A stretch of 64,000 nt of DNA from Candidatus Endomicrobiellum siamense. Its GTDB lineage: Bacteria > Elusimicrobiota > Endomicrobiia > Endomicrobiales > Endomicrobiaceae. A model generated the notes under the pieces. It made no database searches, had not been told where the DNA came from, and worked only from the letters and a program-made list of their open reading frames with translations. Made by a program: the position numbers and the translations under genes. Position 1 is the stretch's first letter; each line of letters begins with the position of its first letter. The stretch lies in NCBI GenBank assembly GCA_031268145.1, contig JAIRXS010000030.1, positions 1 through 64,000 on the forward strand. The letters run 5' to 3'. Shown piece after piece: positions 29,794 through 40,065 of this stretch.

Positions 29794-32700
29794 CTAAATC
29801 TGTGTTAACATTGCGTTTTCTACATTTAAAATATAAGCGATTATTTTTTTATTTGGGTAAATCTCAGTTATTAGAGAAACATAATTTAACAATTGTTCTT
29901 TGTACTCTTGAAATTTATAGTCTGAACTTTTAAAATCTAAGATAAAAATTTTATCATCCAACTCTACTAATTTATCTATTCTAAAGATTTCGCCTTTAGA
30001 ATTTACGATTTCTTTTTCATTATAAATAATTCCTTTACAATTAAATAACTCTAAAATTTCCTCTTTTGAAAACATTTGTTGTAATTTTTCTTTTAAAAAA
30101 GTAGTATTTTCAAAAGGAAATTTTCTTTTAGTAATTTCTAAAGATTTATCTATAGAATCATTTAAATTGTCATTTATGATTTTAAATTTTGAAAGACAGT
30201 AATGTAAAATTATTCCTCTTTTTTTTATATCATCTATATCTATTGTGTTTCTTCTATTTACAAAATTATTTGAAATATCTTTATAGCCACCATTAAGACA
30301 ATCACAAATATAATTATTTTTTAGTACTTTAATATTATACTTTTGCTTGTTACCTCTTTTACAGTTAGTGTTAACAAAAAGATTAAAAGCTAAATTATTT
30401 GACGCTCCAGCTCTTGGCGGAATTATTGCATAAATCTCATGCTCTGCTCTTGTCATTGAAACATATAATATATTAAGCTCTGAGAGTAAATTATCTATTC
30501 TTTCTTTATTGTAAATCTTATCAGCCTTCAGTAAAAATTTAGCAATGTTTTTTGATATATTCAGGAGATTTATTTCTTCTTTAGAATCATCAAAATAAGG
30601 TTTATCTATATTATTTGTGCCGAGTTTTAAAAAAGGAATAATAACAACTGGAAACTGTAACCCTTTAGACTTATGTACGGTCATAACCTTTATTCCGCTA
30701 CCAAAAGCATTTTTTATATATAAAGAATCATCTTGACTAGATAAATTGTAAAAATATTCTAAAAAGTTGCTCAGTGCCGATTGTTGTAATTCAAATTCTT
30801 TAATAATTTCAAGAAAACGCATAACAAAAGCTTTAGAGTTTGGATAATTTTCTAAAATTTTAAATTTTTCTAACATTGAAAGTGTCAGCTCATATACTGG
30901 GATAAAACCTGCTTTCGCAAAAAAATATTCAAAATATTCATTCCATAAATTTTCATACCTATCTTTAAAAATTTTATATAGAAAGCCAAAATTATTGTCT
31001 TTTTTGTTAAAAATAAATTGTTCGAATTCTATTTGATTAATATTAACTACTCTGCTAAAAACATCACCTATAATGAAAGAAGAAAAAGCTAAGGAATCTA
31101 TTGGAGAGTTTATGAAGCCAAAAAAAGAAATTATTTGTTTGATAATATCATTGTTTTTTATGTTTAATGTTTGAGAAGATTCAAACTCTATATTTTTCTC
31201 TAAAAGCCAAGAACTAACATCTAATATTTCGTCATTAGACCTACACAAAACTGTTATATCTTTTGCTTCAAATCTATTTAATAATTCAACAACATACTTA
31301 ATAAATTTTTGTTTTGTATCCTCTTTTATATCTTGACAATCTTTTTCTATAAAATCTATTTCAATATAGCCGTTTTCTTTATTATCTTGTATTTTCTGGC
31401 AAGAAGATTTATATGTATTTAAAAAATTTCCAAAATTTACGTCTGTATCAATATCTTCATAAACAACATTCAAGAATCTTTGTAAGTTATCTGAAGAAAA
31501 TATTTCGTTATTAAAAGATACTATTTCTTTTGAGCTTCTAAAGTTTGTTTGCAAATATTGTTTTTCAATTGAACTTGCAGCAAACTCTTTAGACATATTG
31601 TAAAAAAGTTCAGGCTTTGCGCCTCTAAAAGCGTATATAGATTGTTTAATATCTCCAACACAAAATAATGTACCCCCTGTAGCTAAACTCTCATCTAAAA
31701 ACCTTTTAATGCCTACCCATTGCACAAAACTTGTATCTTGAAATTCATCTATTAAAAAATGTTTGTATTTCTCAGACAGTCTATAGTATACTTCTGGGAT
31801 AACAGCATCGTTATCTTTAAAGAATTTAACCGTTTTTTTATTAATTTCATTTAAAAATACTATTGCATCTTTTTTAGATTTAATATCAAATTCTTTTACA
31901 ATTTCATGGTACATGTATGAGTATATTTGATAATAATTTTGCATATAAAAGTTGCATAAATTTTTTATATCTTTATAAATCTCTTCCCAAAGCATATTAG
32001 CTTCATGTGATATTTTTGTATTCTTTTTATATTCTAAATTTTTGCAAGCAAACTTAGCAGGAATATTCATAGCAAAAAATATTTTATTGCCTTCTAATAA
32101 AACTTTCTTTATAGCTTTAAGAAAATGCCCATTAATCTGTAAGTCTGCTATTTTATCAGCAATATATTTAATTTTTTTTACTATAAGCTCTACTTTTAAA
32201 AAAAACTCTTTACCAAACTCGATATTTTTTGAAAAATTAATATCTTTACCAATACTTCCAGATTTTTCGAAGACTTTTTCTATTTCATTGTAGATATTAT
32301 CTTTTGCAAACCAACCCATATCATTTGTTAAATATTGCTCTAAATATTTTAATATAATATCTTTAATATTTTGCGAAGTATTTGAGTTATGTAAAAATGT
32401 TTCTAAAGCAAATTTAAGATTTTGACTATAATCTTGTTCTATACTAAAATTAGGTGATATGTCCATGTTGATAGCGCAGGACTTTAATATACGATTTTTA
32501 AAACTATCTAATGTACTTATATTAAAACTATCATAATATTCTAGAATATTTTGTAACGCTAAAAGACTTTTTCTTGACACATCTTTTTGTGACATATTTA
32601 ACTCAGAAAAAAAACCTTTGCTGTCTTGCATCAGAGCTGCCATTTTAAGGTAATTTAAAATCCTATATTTCATTTCAACAGCAGCTTTATTAGTAAAAGT

Positions 32701-32832
32701 AACAGCAATTATATTTTTTATATCTACACTGTCAAATGAACCCAACAAAAGATATAAGTATCTTTTTGCAAGATTATAAGTTTTTCCAGAACCTGCAGAT
32801 GCTTGCATTAAAGTTATTTGAGGAATTATCAT
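29794..32832 (-). CDS. addA: UvrD/Rep-family helicase-nuclease, AddA-like
   Basis: 1012 aa; 'ASAGSGKTYNLAKRYL', 'DEFQDTSFVQW', 'VGDIKQSIYAFRGA', C-terminal 'FRIDKLVELDDKIFILDFKS'. Confidence 0.88.
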   Translation of the reverse strand: MIIPQITLMQASAGSGKTYNLAKRYLYLLLGSFDSVDIKNIIAVTFTNKAAVEMKYRILNYLKMAALMQDSKGFFSELNMSQKDVSRKSLLALQNILEYYDSFNISTLDSFKNRILKSCAINMDISPNFSIEQDYSQNLKFALETFLHNSNTSQNIKDIILKYLEQYLTNDMGWFAKDNIYNEIEKVFEKSGSIGKDINFSKNIEFGKEFFLKVELIVKKIKYIADKIADLQINGHFLKAIKKVLLEGNKIFFAMNIPAKFACKNLEYKKNTKISHEANMLWEEIYKDIKNLCNFYMQNYYQIYSYMYHEIVKEFDIKSKKDAIVFLNEINKKTVKFFKDNDAVIPEVYYRLSEKYKHFLIDEFQDTSFVQWVGIKRFLDESLATGGTLFCVGDIKQSIYAFRGAKPELFYNMSKEFAASSIEKQYLQTNFRSSKEIVSFNNEIFSSDNLQRFLNVVYEDIDTDVNFGNFLNTYKSSCQKIQDNKENGYIEIDFIEKDCQDIKEDTKQKFIKYVVELLNRFEAKDITVLCRSNDEILDVSSWLLEKNIEFESSQTLNIKNNDIIKQIISFFGFINSPIDSLAFSSFIIGDVFSRVVNINQIEFEQFIFNKKDNNFGFLYKIFKDRYENLWNEYFEYFFAKAGFIPVYELTLSMLEKFKILENYPNSKAFVMRFLEIIKEFELQQSALSNFLEYFYNLSSQDDSLYIKNAFGSGIKVMTVHKSKGLQFPVVIIPFLKLGTNNIDKPYFDDSKEEINLLNISKNIAKFLLKADKIYNKERIDNLLSELNILYVSMTRAEHEIYAIIPPRAGASNNLAFNLFVNTNCKRGNKQKYNIKVLKNNYICDCLNGGYKDISNNFVNRRNTIDIDDIKKRGIILHYCLSKFKIINDNLNDSIDKSLEITKRKFPFENTTFLKEKLQQMFSKEEILELFNCKGIIYNEKEIVNSKGEIFRIDKLVELDDKIFILDFKSSDYKFQEYKEQLLNYVSLITEIYPNKKIIAYILNVENAMLTQI

Positions 32833-33120
32833 ATAATACCTTAGGTATAACTGAAGTCAATTAATATGGCGACAACAATGTCGCGCACTAGTCACACTAT
32901 TCTTTTTTGCTACACTGAGCACGCAATGCTATGTCTCAGAGTATAATAAATGTCTAAACATAGATACTACAACTGCTAAGCTACGTTTCTTAAGCAGAAA
33001 GATCAACAAAGGCAAAAGTACAGCAGATTGATGGCAAAAACAATGGACTGACACGAAAAAAACAGTGAGTAGATAATATATTAATAAATAGATTATAAAA
33101 ATTAGCTAAATTTAAAATAG

Positions 33121-33570
33121 TTAATATTCCATCGCTACTTCACGAGCAATATCTCTTTTCTTTATAAGTTCTTTTTTATCGTAAGACTTTTTACCTTTGG
33201 CAAGACCAACAAGAAGTTTAATTTTTCCCTTGCTACAAACGTACATTTCCAAAGGTACAATGGTAAGCCCTTTTTCTTTAACTTTTGAATGCATTTTTTT
33301 TATTTCTAATTTATGCATTAAAAGTTTTCGCGATCTTTTAGCGTTATAATCTATGATGTGAGTTGATATTTGTTCATAAGGGGCAATAAACATGTTTTCA
33401 ACAAAGGCTTCACCATTAGAAAATTTAACTAAACTATCTACTAAACTAACGTTTGAATGTCGTACAGATTTAACTTCATACCCAAACAAAACAAGTCCAA
33501 CCTCTAATTTATCCAAGATTTCATAGTTAAAATATGCTTTTCTATTATTAGCGAATATTTTCTTTCCCAT
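33121..33570 (-). CDS. smpB: SsrA-binding protein SmpB
   Basis: 149 aa; 'NRKAYFNYEILDKLEVGLVLFGYEVKSVR', 'LVGLAKGKKSYDKKELIKKRD'. Confidence 0.95.
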   Translation of the reverse strand: MGKKIFANNRKAYFNYEILDKLEVGLVLFGYEVKSVRHSNVSLVDSLVKFSNGEAFVENMFIAPYEQISTHIIDYNAKRSRKLLMHKLEIKKMHSKVKEKGLTIVPLEMYVCSKGKIKLLVGLAKGKKSYDKKELIKKRDIAREVAMEY

Positions 33571-33571
33571 T

Positions 33572-34249
33572 TTATACTTTAGGCAATTCTATAATAAATT
33601 CTGAACCTTTATTGATTATAGATTTTGCTATTATTTTACCACTTAACATTAAAATTATTTGTTTTGTAACTGCAAGAGACATGCCCAAACGAAACTTTTT
33701 ACTAGTAAATAAAGGATTAAAACAATTCTTTAACGTTTCTCTATTCATACCATAACCAAAATCTTTTATTTCTATAATAATTTTGTTTTTTAAAGAATAT
33801 ACTTTAAACAAAATATCCCCGCCATAAGGCATTGCATCTTTCGCATTATCAACAATAATTAAAATGGCTTGCTGAAACCGTTTCTTATCTATACCGGCTT
33901 TAATGTTCTTCTCTGCATTTATTTTAAAATTAAACTTATCATCTTTATACCTTGCTAAAATCTTTTTTAAAAAATCTCCAACATTAACAACTTGAACACT
34001 AAGATATTTTACTCTAATGTCGTCTAATAACAAAATTATTTTTGAATGAGCTCTATCTACTTCTTTATTCAGAAGAGCAAATATTTCTTTTTGATTTTTA
34101 TTGTAATTGTTTTTAGAATTTTCTAGATAATATACAGCATTTTTTATAACAGTAATAGAATTTTTTAATTCATGAGATGCGAATGAAGAAAACTTATTTA
34201 TAGCAGAAAATTTTTCTTGATTTATTCCCTCCATTCTCTTAATCTCCAT
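33572..34249 (-). CDS. Sensor-less histidine kinase (HisKA + HATPase_c)
   Basis: 225 aa; 'SSFASHELKNSITVIKNAVYYL' H-box, 'ILIIVDNAKDAMP' N-box, 'IKDFGYGMN' G-box; no TM. Confidence 0.85.
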   Translation of the reverse strand: MEIKRMEGINQEKFSAINKFSSFASHELKNSITVIKNAVYYLENSKNNYNKNQKEIFALLNKEVDRAHSKIILLLDDIRVKYLSVQVVNVGDFLKKILARYKDDKFNFKINAEKNIKAGIDKKRFQQAILIIVDNAKDAMPYGGDILFKVYSLKNKIIIEIKDFGYGMNRETLKNCFNPLFTSKKFRLGMSLAVTKQIILMLSGKIIAKSIINKGSEFIIELPKV

Positions 34250-34276
34250 ACTAAATTATAACTATCTAATCAAAAA

Positions 34277-34639
34277 TTACTTTTTAATTAATTTCTTTAA
34301 AAGTTCCAATAGTTTTGGTATTTTAAAAGGTTTTCTTAAACAAATAACTGCATTTTCTTTTAAGGCTTCTTCTATAAGACTATTATCTGCATATGCCGTC
34401 ATCATAATCACACTTAACGTGGTATTAAATTTCTTTACTTCTTTTAATAGCTCAACACCATTCATTTCTGACAACTTTATATCAAAAAAAGCTATGTCAA
34501 AATCATTATTTTTTATAAGATCTATAGCTTCTTTTGCAGTGTTTGCTGACATAACACCATAACCGTGCATAGTTAAAATACTTGTTAGTGAAAAAGAAAC
34601 AGAATACTCATCATCTACAATTAATATATTAGGTTTCAT
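34277..34639 (-). CDS. Single-domain response regulator
   Basis: 120 aa; 'ILIVDDEYSVS', 'DIAFFDIKLSEMNG', 'LRKPFK'. Confidence 0.9.
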   Translation of the reverse strand: MKPNILIVDDEYSVSFSLTSILTMHGYGVMSANTAKEAIDLIKNNDFDIAFFDIKLSEMNGVELLKEVKKFNTTLSVIMMTAYADNSLIEEALKENAVICLRKPFKIPKLLELLKKLIKK

Positions 34640-34806
34640 TTTATCTCCCCATCAGTATGTGATCGTATATTTTGCATTAAATAGGATTTATATGTAGAAA
34701 TATAAAAATACGAAAAGACGGCTTTGCAACAACTAAAGCAATAAACTCTATTCTTAAGCTAGTCTTAAATTTTACCTTAATATTATTTATTTCTTAATAT
34801 AAAAAA

Positions 34807-34879
34807 AGCCGACGATAGGGTTTGAACCTACGACCTGCGGTTTACAAAACCGCTGCTCTACCAGCTGAGCTACGTCGGC
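34807..34879 (-). tRNA. tRNA-Thr (anticodon TGT)
   Basis: Minus strand GCCGACGTAGCTCAGCTGGTAGAGCAGCGGTTTTGTAAACCGCAGGTCGTAGGTTCAAACCCTATCGTCGGCT: full cloverleaf, anticodon loop TT-TGT-AA, followed by a T-run. Confidence 0.95.
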
Positions 34880-34950
34880 GTATACGTATAATATAAAAAA
34901 CTCATATTAATGTCAAATCTCTGTCTTACCCTCTGTTTTAATACTAAGTT

Positions 34951-36048
34951 TCATTCATTATAAGGCACTAAATGAGCTGCCCAACCTCTGTCTTTTGTAT
35001 TAAGATATGCATCTATTGGATTATCTTCATTTTGCAACAATTTCATATTCTCTCTTTTAATTTCAGCATAATTTACAAACAAACCTGCTTCTGCCAAAGC
35101 TACAAATGGAGCTATAGGAGGAAAAGCAGCAGGTTGAGCTAAAGCTTTCGCCATTAAAGCAAACTGCATAGCTGATGAAGCTTCCACTAAAGTAGAGGTC
35201 AATTTTGTAGCTCCTGTAAAAAAATCTTCTTTTTTAGGAAACATTGACCCTTTTACATTATAAGGGCTTGCAGCAGAAAAAACTATAACTTCAGGATAAT
35301 TTATATTTAAAAAGCTCGCAAATAAAGGCTGTTTATTTTTTCTTTTTTGTCTTAAAATTACTTTGATTTTCTGATTATAAAATTTACTGCCTTCAACAAA
35401 CCAAGAATACTTGCTCTTTTTATATTTGCTTCTTATCAAAAAATGAAAATGAGTCGTTGGGTCAACATAAAAACAATAGTTTTTTGTAGAATAATACTGT
35501 ATACCTTTTGAATTACGTTTTAGTCCTAAATTTTTATCAGGTTTTGTAGGGAGCAAAAATATATTATATTTTTCATTTATAAGCACATTATAATAGTATG
35601 AAAAATAGCATTTTATTGAAATGTCTTGAACTTTTTGTAATAGTTCAACTATTTGTTTAATTTTTTCAACTCCACTATTTCTATTTATATTAACAGTATC
35701 ATGCAATAAGTCTGACATTGGGTCTTCAAAATTATGCAGCATGACTGCAGGCCATCCACCAATCTTATCTGATGAATAAGATGATAACTGTATTATTCTT
35801 GAATTTGTTCCCAAAGATAAAATAACGCCTATCATGTAATTTGTTTTACCTAAAAAATTTAAAATTCTAGCTTTATAAGTAGATAAAGATAAGGCTATGC
35901 AATCTGCCTCGTTTTGCATTTGCATTCTTTTCCTTATAAGGAATGCAATATTTAGCATCATCGCCCAGCTTATAATAAGAATTATTATAAAAATTAAAAA
36001 ATAGTATAGACTTTGCCCATTATTATTCTTTAAAAATTTATTTTCCAA
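34951..36048 (-). CDS. TadG-like Flp pilus/TadE-family membrane protein
   Basis: 365 aa; 'NNGQSLYYFLIFIIILIISWAMMLNIAFLIRKRMQMQNEADCIALS'. Confidence 0.65.
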   Translation of the reverse strand: MENKFLKNNNGQSLYYFLIFIIILIISWAMMLNIAFLIRKRMQMQNEADCIALSLSTYKARILNFLGKTNYMIGVILSLGTNSRIIQLSSYSSDKIGGWPAVMLHNFEDPMSDLLHDTVNINRNSGVEKIKQIVELLQKVQDISIKCYFSYYYNVLINEKYNIFLLPTKPDKNLGLKRNSKGIQYYSTKNYCFYVDPTTHFHFLIRSKYKKSKYSWFVEGSKFYNQKIKVILRQKRKNKQPLFASFLNINYPEVIVFSAASPYNVKGSMFPKKEDFFTGATKLTSTLVEASSAMQFALMAKALAQPAAFPPIAPFVALAEAGLFVNYAEIKRENMKLLQNEDNPIDAYLNTKDRGWAAHLVPYNE

Positions 36049-36637
36049 ATTTTCTTGCTCCTGGAAATGCTTTAAAATAATAAGACTGGTCTGGAGATGG
36101 TATAATTCTGTTCCTTGCGGATTGGTATCTTCTATTCTTTACACTATTATCTTTAGCAACTAAATTGCCGAACAAAACACGCGAAAAATAATAAATTTTT
36201 ACAGTTTCTTTAGACAGATCTTTCCCTGAATAATCTTTTGTTTTTTTTCGTCCTTTCCAAATAGTTATGAAATTCGTACCACCAGAAACTTCTTCATATG
36301 GTATTCCTTCTTCGCTTTCTGAAATAGAAGTTTTAAAGTTTTGTTTAAAATCTTTCTTGTCTACAAAAACAAAATGGGAAGGATTGAATTTAGTGTTTGA
36401 AAAAATCGCTAAAGGGTAAAAAAACAATATATAAGACTTAGCTCTGTTTTGGACTTCTTTAAGCCTAAATTTGCTTTCTGTAACAGAAGCAGACCTAGCT
36501 GCAACAAATGCAGCTTCATTTGCGACCATATCATCAACAACTATAATGCAAACTTGCAAAAAAGCAAACATTATAATTGTTGTAAAAACAATAACAAACA
36601 ATGCCTCTAGTAGCGTTTGCCCTTTATCATATTTCAT
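36038..36637 (-). CDS. TadE-like pseudopilin family protein
   Basis: 199 aa; 'KGQTLLEALFVIVFTTIIMFAFLQVCIIVVDDMVANEAAFVAARSASV'. Confidence 0.7.
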   Translation of the reverse strand: MKYDKGQTLLEALFVIVFTTIIMFAFLQVCIIVVDDMVANEAAFVAARSASVTESKFRLKEVQNRAKSYILFFYPLAIFSNTKFNPSHFVFVDKKDFKQNFKTSISESEEGIPYEEVSGGTNFITIWKGRKKTKDYSGKDLSKETVKIYYFSRVLFGNLVAKDNSVKNRRYQSARNRIIPSPDQSYYFKAFPGARKFGK

Positions 36638-36825
36638 TTAACATAATCAATTTTATGTTTTGAAGTTTTTAAAACGCTCACAGATACCCCTGAAATCATG
36701 GAAACTTTTTTATATTTAGATTTCCAAAAATTTTTATATAAAAATAAAATCCCTGTAGTTGCCGTAAGAAGCATCGCAAAAACAAGGACAAATTCTAATA
36801 GAGTTTGTCCTTTAAAATTATTCAT
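36634..36825 (-). CDS. Small TadE/Flp-like protein
   Basis: 63 aa; 'FKGQTLLEFVLVFAMLLTATTGILFLYK'. Confidence 0.6.
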   Translation of the reverse strand: MNNFKGQTLLEFVLVFAMLLTATTGILFLYKNFWKSKYKKVSMISGVSVSVLKTSKHKIDYVK

Positions 36826-37519
36826 TTTTAATTAAGCTAGTAGTAACAAAAATTAAAATATTTGTTTGTCTGTCAACATAATTTACTGTGCCAAATAATG
36901 CTCCAAGTAATGGAATATCACACAACAAAGGAATGCCTTTTTTACGTTTCTCTTTTGAAGTTTCCAAAAGACCAGCCAAAATTATTGTTTGACCATCTTT
37001 TATTTGTAAATGAGAAGAAGCTTGTCTTGTTGAGACAATAGGATATCCTGCAACATTGACAGAATTGTCTATTCTTGAAAGCTCTGTATCAATTGAAATA
37101 TCAATTTTATTATCATTTAAAATTGTAGGAGTGATATTCATCATTATTCCGTATTTCTTCCATTTAACAGAAGACGTGCCAAGACCAGTCGTAACTATTG
37201 GAAATTCACCACCAACCATAAAGTTGGCACTAGTAGAAGACTTTGTAATAAGTTTAGGTTTTGACAAAAGTTTTGCAGCACCTTTAGCCTCTAAAGCTTT
37301 AAGAGCTGCTGAAAAATTAGTTTTTCTAAGAAACGAGCCTGACTCTATTATAGCTGGAATATTACTTTCTTCAACTGAAATTGTGCTAGGCCATTCTATA
37401 CCTAGCTCTTTTCTTTTATCTTCATTTATCTCAGAAATTTCTACAGAAATTTCTACCATTTGCTCAGAAGCATACAAAATTTGAGTAAAAAACAATATAT
37501 AAAAAACTATTTTTTTCAT
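36818..37519 (-). CDS. Minimal secretin (type II/III secretion secretin-domain protein)
   Basis: 233 aa; signal peptide plus 'LLSKPKLITKSSTSANFMVGGEFPI', 'GIMMNITPTI', 'DGQTIILAGLL..', 'GIPLLCDIPLLGALFG'. Confidence 0.85.
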   Translation of the reverse strand: MKKIVFYILFFTQILYASEQMVEISVEISEINEDKRKELGIEWPSTISVEESNIPAIIESGSFLRKTNFSAALKALEAKGAAKLLSKPKLITKSSTSANFMVGGEFPIVTTGLGTSSVKWKKYGIMMNITPTILNDNKIDISIDTELSRIDNSVNVAGYPIVSTRQASSHLQIKDGQTIILAGLLETSKEKRKKGIPLLCDIPLLGALFGTVNYVDRQTNILIFVTTSLIKNE

Positions 37520-37521
37520 TT

Positions 37522-38601
37522 TTATATTGTCTTTAAATACTCAATTGCTTTTTGAGCTACATAGTCAGGCTTAATTGAATCCATACATTCTCTGTTTCTT
37601 GGGCATTCAAACCAATTATTTGTCAAATCATAACATGGTTGGCAAACATTTGCACATATATTAATATTTTCTTCATACATTATCTTTTCCATTTCTGTTG
37701 GCCCCCAAAGAACTAAAGATTTTGTATTCACTGCCTTTGCTATATGCACGCACAAACAATCACAATCTATATGAAGACTAGACTTTGATATAATGTATAC
37801 CAATTCATCAAAAGATGTTTTGTCCACAGTATCAATATCAGCTTCAGGGAAATGATAACTATTTTTTCCAACTTGAACTATTTTAAATTTATCTTTTGTG
37901 TATTTTTTCAACAATGCAAGCATTTTGCCCCATTTATTAATACTCCATGCTTTTATATGCACACTGTCTTGCTTCTTATTGATTGCTCCCCATCCGTATT
38001 GAAATGTAACAAATTTAGTATCTTTTGCTATAGAAAATCTATTTAAATTACAATTTTTTACAGTTATATATAAAGTATCGTCACCTAATTTGCCAAGTCC
38101 ACACGCTATTTTTTGTTCGTCAAGAAAACTTAAGGTACTTTTTCTTCTTTTAAAATTTTCATTAATATTCTTTATAATTTGTTTTGACAAAGACAATTCA
38201 TCATTATTAATAATAATAGGTTCATCTGAAGGGAGCATATTAAACACAATATCATGCCTTTTTTTCGTTATATCAAGAGCTGCAATGTTCATAAAAAACC
38301 TTACATTTGGGACATCTTTATAAATTTGATAAGATTTTTTATTATATATGTCAAAAACAACTTTATCAGATAATTTCAAAATTTCATACAAAATACTTTT
38401 TTGTCTTAACATATCACCAAGTCCAGCCTGAGGACGAATAGCAATATAAATATAATCTTTCTTTTTACTTAATAAAACAAAAAATGAACGAGGAAAACTT
38501 TTAATAAAATCTTTTACGACATCATTCCAATGTTTAAATTTCTGATATAATTTTATTTTTCGATAAAATTTCATTTTATTTCTATAGTTTCTCTCAATCA
38601 T
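37522..38601 (-). CDS. Glycosyltransferase family 9 (heptosyltransferase-like)
   Basis: 359 aa; 'IAIRPQAGLGDMLRQKSILYEI', 'KSLVLWGPTEMEKIMY'. Confidence 0.8.
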   Translation of the reverse strand: MIERNYRNKMKFYRKIKLYQKFKHWNDVVKDFIKSFPRSFFVLLSKKKDYIYIAIRPQAGLGDMLRQKSILYEILKLSDKVVFDIYNKKSYQIYKDVPNVRFFMNIAALDITKKRHDIVFNMLPSDEPIIINNDELSLSKQIIKNINENFKRRKSTLSFLDEQKIACGLGKLGDDTLYITVKNCNLNRFSIAKDTKFVTFQYGWGAINKKQDSVHIKAWSINKWGKMLALLKKYTKDKFKIVQVGKNSYHFPEADIDTVDKTSFDELVYIISKSSLHIDCDCLCVHIAKAVNTKSLVLWGPTEMEKIMYEENINICANVCQPCYDLTNNWFECPRNRECMDSIKPDYVAQKAIEYLKTI

Positions 38602-38617
38602 AATATAGCTGAACTTA

Positions 38618-40042
38618 TTAATTTATCCTCTTAAGTGCCATAATAATGAAATTAATTAAAAACAATAATGCAGTGCCTGCTAAAATTGGATGTATCTGTT
38701 TTACTTTTCCATCTATTAGTTTTAATACACAGTGGAATATAAAACCTGCAGCTATTCCATAACTTATATTAAATGCAAAAGCCATAACACTCAACGTTAA
38801 AAATGCAGGAATTGCTTCTTGATAATCTGTCCATTTAATTCTCATTACTGAAGAGATCATGAGTACTCCCACAATAATTAAAGCTGGAGCTGTAGCTTCA
38901 GGAGGCACGACATTAAACAAAGAGGCAAACGGCAAACACAGCAAAAACATTATTGCTACAACAAAAGATGTAAGACCTGTTCTGCCTCCTGCAGAAATAC
39001 CTGCCGCACTTTCTACATAAGTCGTAACGCTACTTGTACCAAATACCCCCCCAACACAAGACGCTACACCATCAGCAAATAAAGCTCTTTCGAACTCTGA
39101 AGAAAAACCTTTTTGATGAGTCAACTTATTTTCTTCTTTAGTATTAAAAATTCCGCTCACTCTTCCTGCTCCTATAAATGTACCTATAGCATCAAAAGTG
39201 ACAGACAATAGTAACGCTAGTAAAGCCGTTGATGTAAGAATCATTTTATTTATGTCAGAAAAAAGCATGCCCATACCGTTAGAACTAAATGCGCAAAAAG
39301 CAACATCTTTAATTGACATAATAGAATGGAAATCAAAAACTTTTACTTTAGAAATATCAACAAGCCCTAAAGGGATGCCTACAACAATAGAAATTACTAT
39401 CCCTATAAATATTGCGCCTTTAACTTTTTTTACAATTAATATTATCATTACTACTAACCCAATAAGACCAAGTAATGCATGAGGATTATTAAACAAAGTT
39501 AAAGTCGGCACTATTTGACTATTTGAAATTGCGCTGCCATTATCTAAAATAATATAATTTCCAGCATCAGATAAAAACTTTAAGAAAGACGCATTTTTAA
39601 AACCGATATAAGCTATAAATAAACCTATGCCCCCACTTATAGCGTCTTTAAGAAAATCAGGAATTGCCTCAACAATAACCTTCCTTACTTTTGTCACAGT
39701 AATAAGAACAATAAGTAACCCACATAAAACAACTATAGCTAACGCCTCTTGCCATACGAAACCCATTTGCTTGCATAAAACAAATGTAAAAAAGGCATTA
39801 GCTCCCATACCTGGAGCCAATGCAAAAGGAACATTAGCAAAAAAAGCCATTATCATTGTGCCTACTGCTGAAGCTAAAATTGTAGATACAAAAACACTAT
39901 TCCAAGACATACCTTGATTTAAAGATAAAATTGCAGGGTTTACAAAAATTATATAAGCCATTGTAAAAAATGTGGTAAGTCCAGCAAGAATTTCTGTAGA
40001 TACCGTAGTTTTATTTTCTTTTAACTTAAAAAACTTTTCCAT
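38618..40042 (-). CDS. NCS2 family permease (AzgA-type guanine/hypoxanthine transporter)
   Basis: 474 aa; 'TEILAGLTTFFTMAYIIFVNPAIL', 'APGMGANAFFTF', 'ESAAGISAGGRTGLTS'. Confidence 0.92.
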   Translation of the reverse strand: MEKFFKLKENKTTVSTEILAGLTTFFTMAYIIFVNPAILSLNQGMSWNSVFVSTILASAVGTMIMAFFANVPFALAPGMGANAFFTFVLCKQMGFVWQEALAIVVLCGLLIVLITVTKVRKVIVEAIPDFLKDAISGGIGLFIAYIGFKNASFLKFLSDAGNYIILDNGSAISNSQIVPTLTLFNNPHALLGLIGLVVMIILIVKKVKGAIFIGIVISIVVGIPLGLVDISKVKVFDFHSIMSIKDVAFCAFSSNGMGMLFSDINKMILTSTALLALLLSVTFDAIGTFIGAGRVSGIFNTKEENKLTHQKGFSSEFERALFADGVASCVGGVFGTSSVTTYVESAAGISAGGRTGLTSFVVAIMFLLCLPFASLFNVVPPEATAPALIIVGVLMISSVMRIKWTDYQEAIPAFLTLSVMAFAFNISYGIAAGFIFHCVLKLIDGKVKQIHPILAGTALLFLINFIIMALKRIN

Positions 40043-40065
40043 TTTAAATTTCCTTAAAAAATTAC

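Noticed and set aside
32833-33120. tmRNA (ssrA) next to smpB
   Set aside because: No tRNA-like ends and no recognisable tag reading frame seen on either strand.
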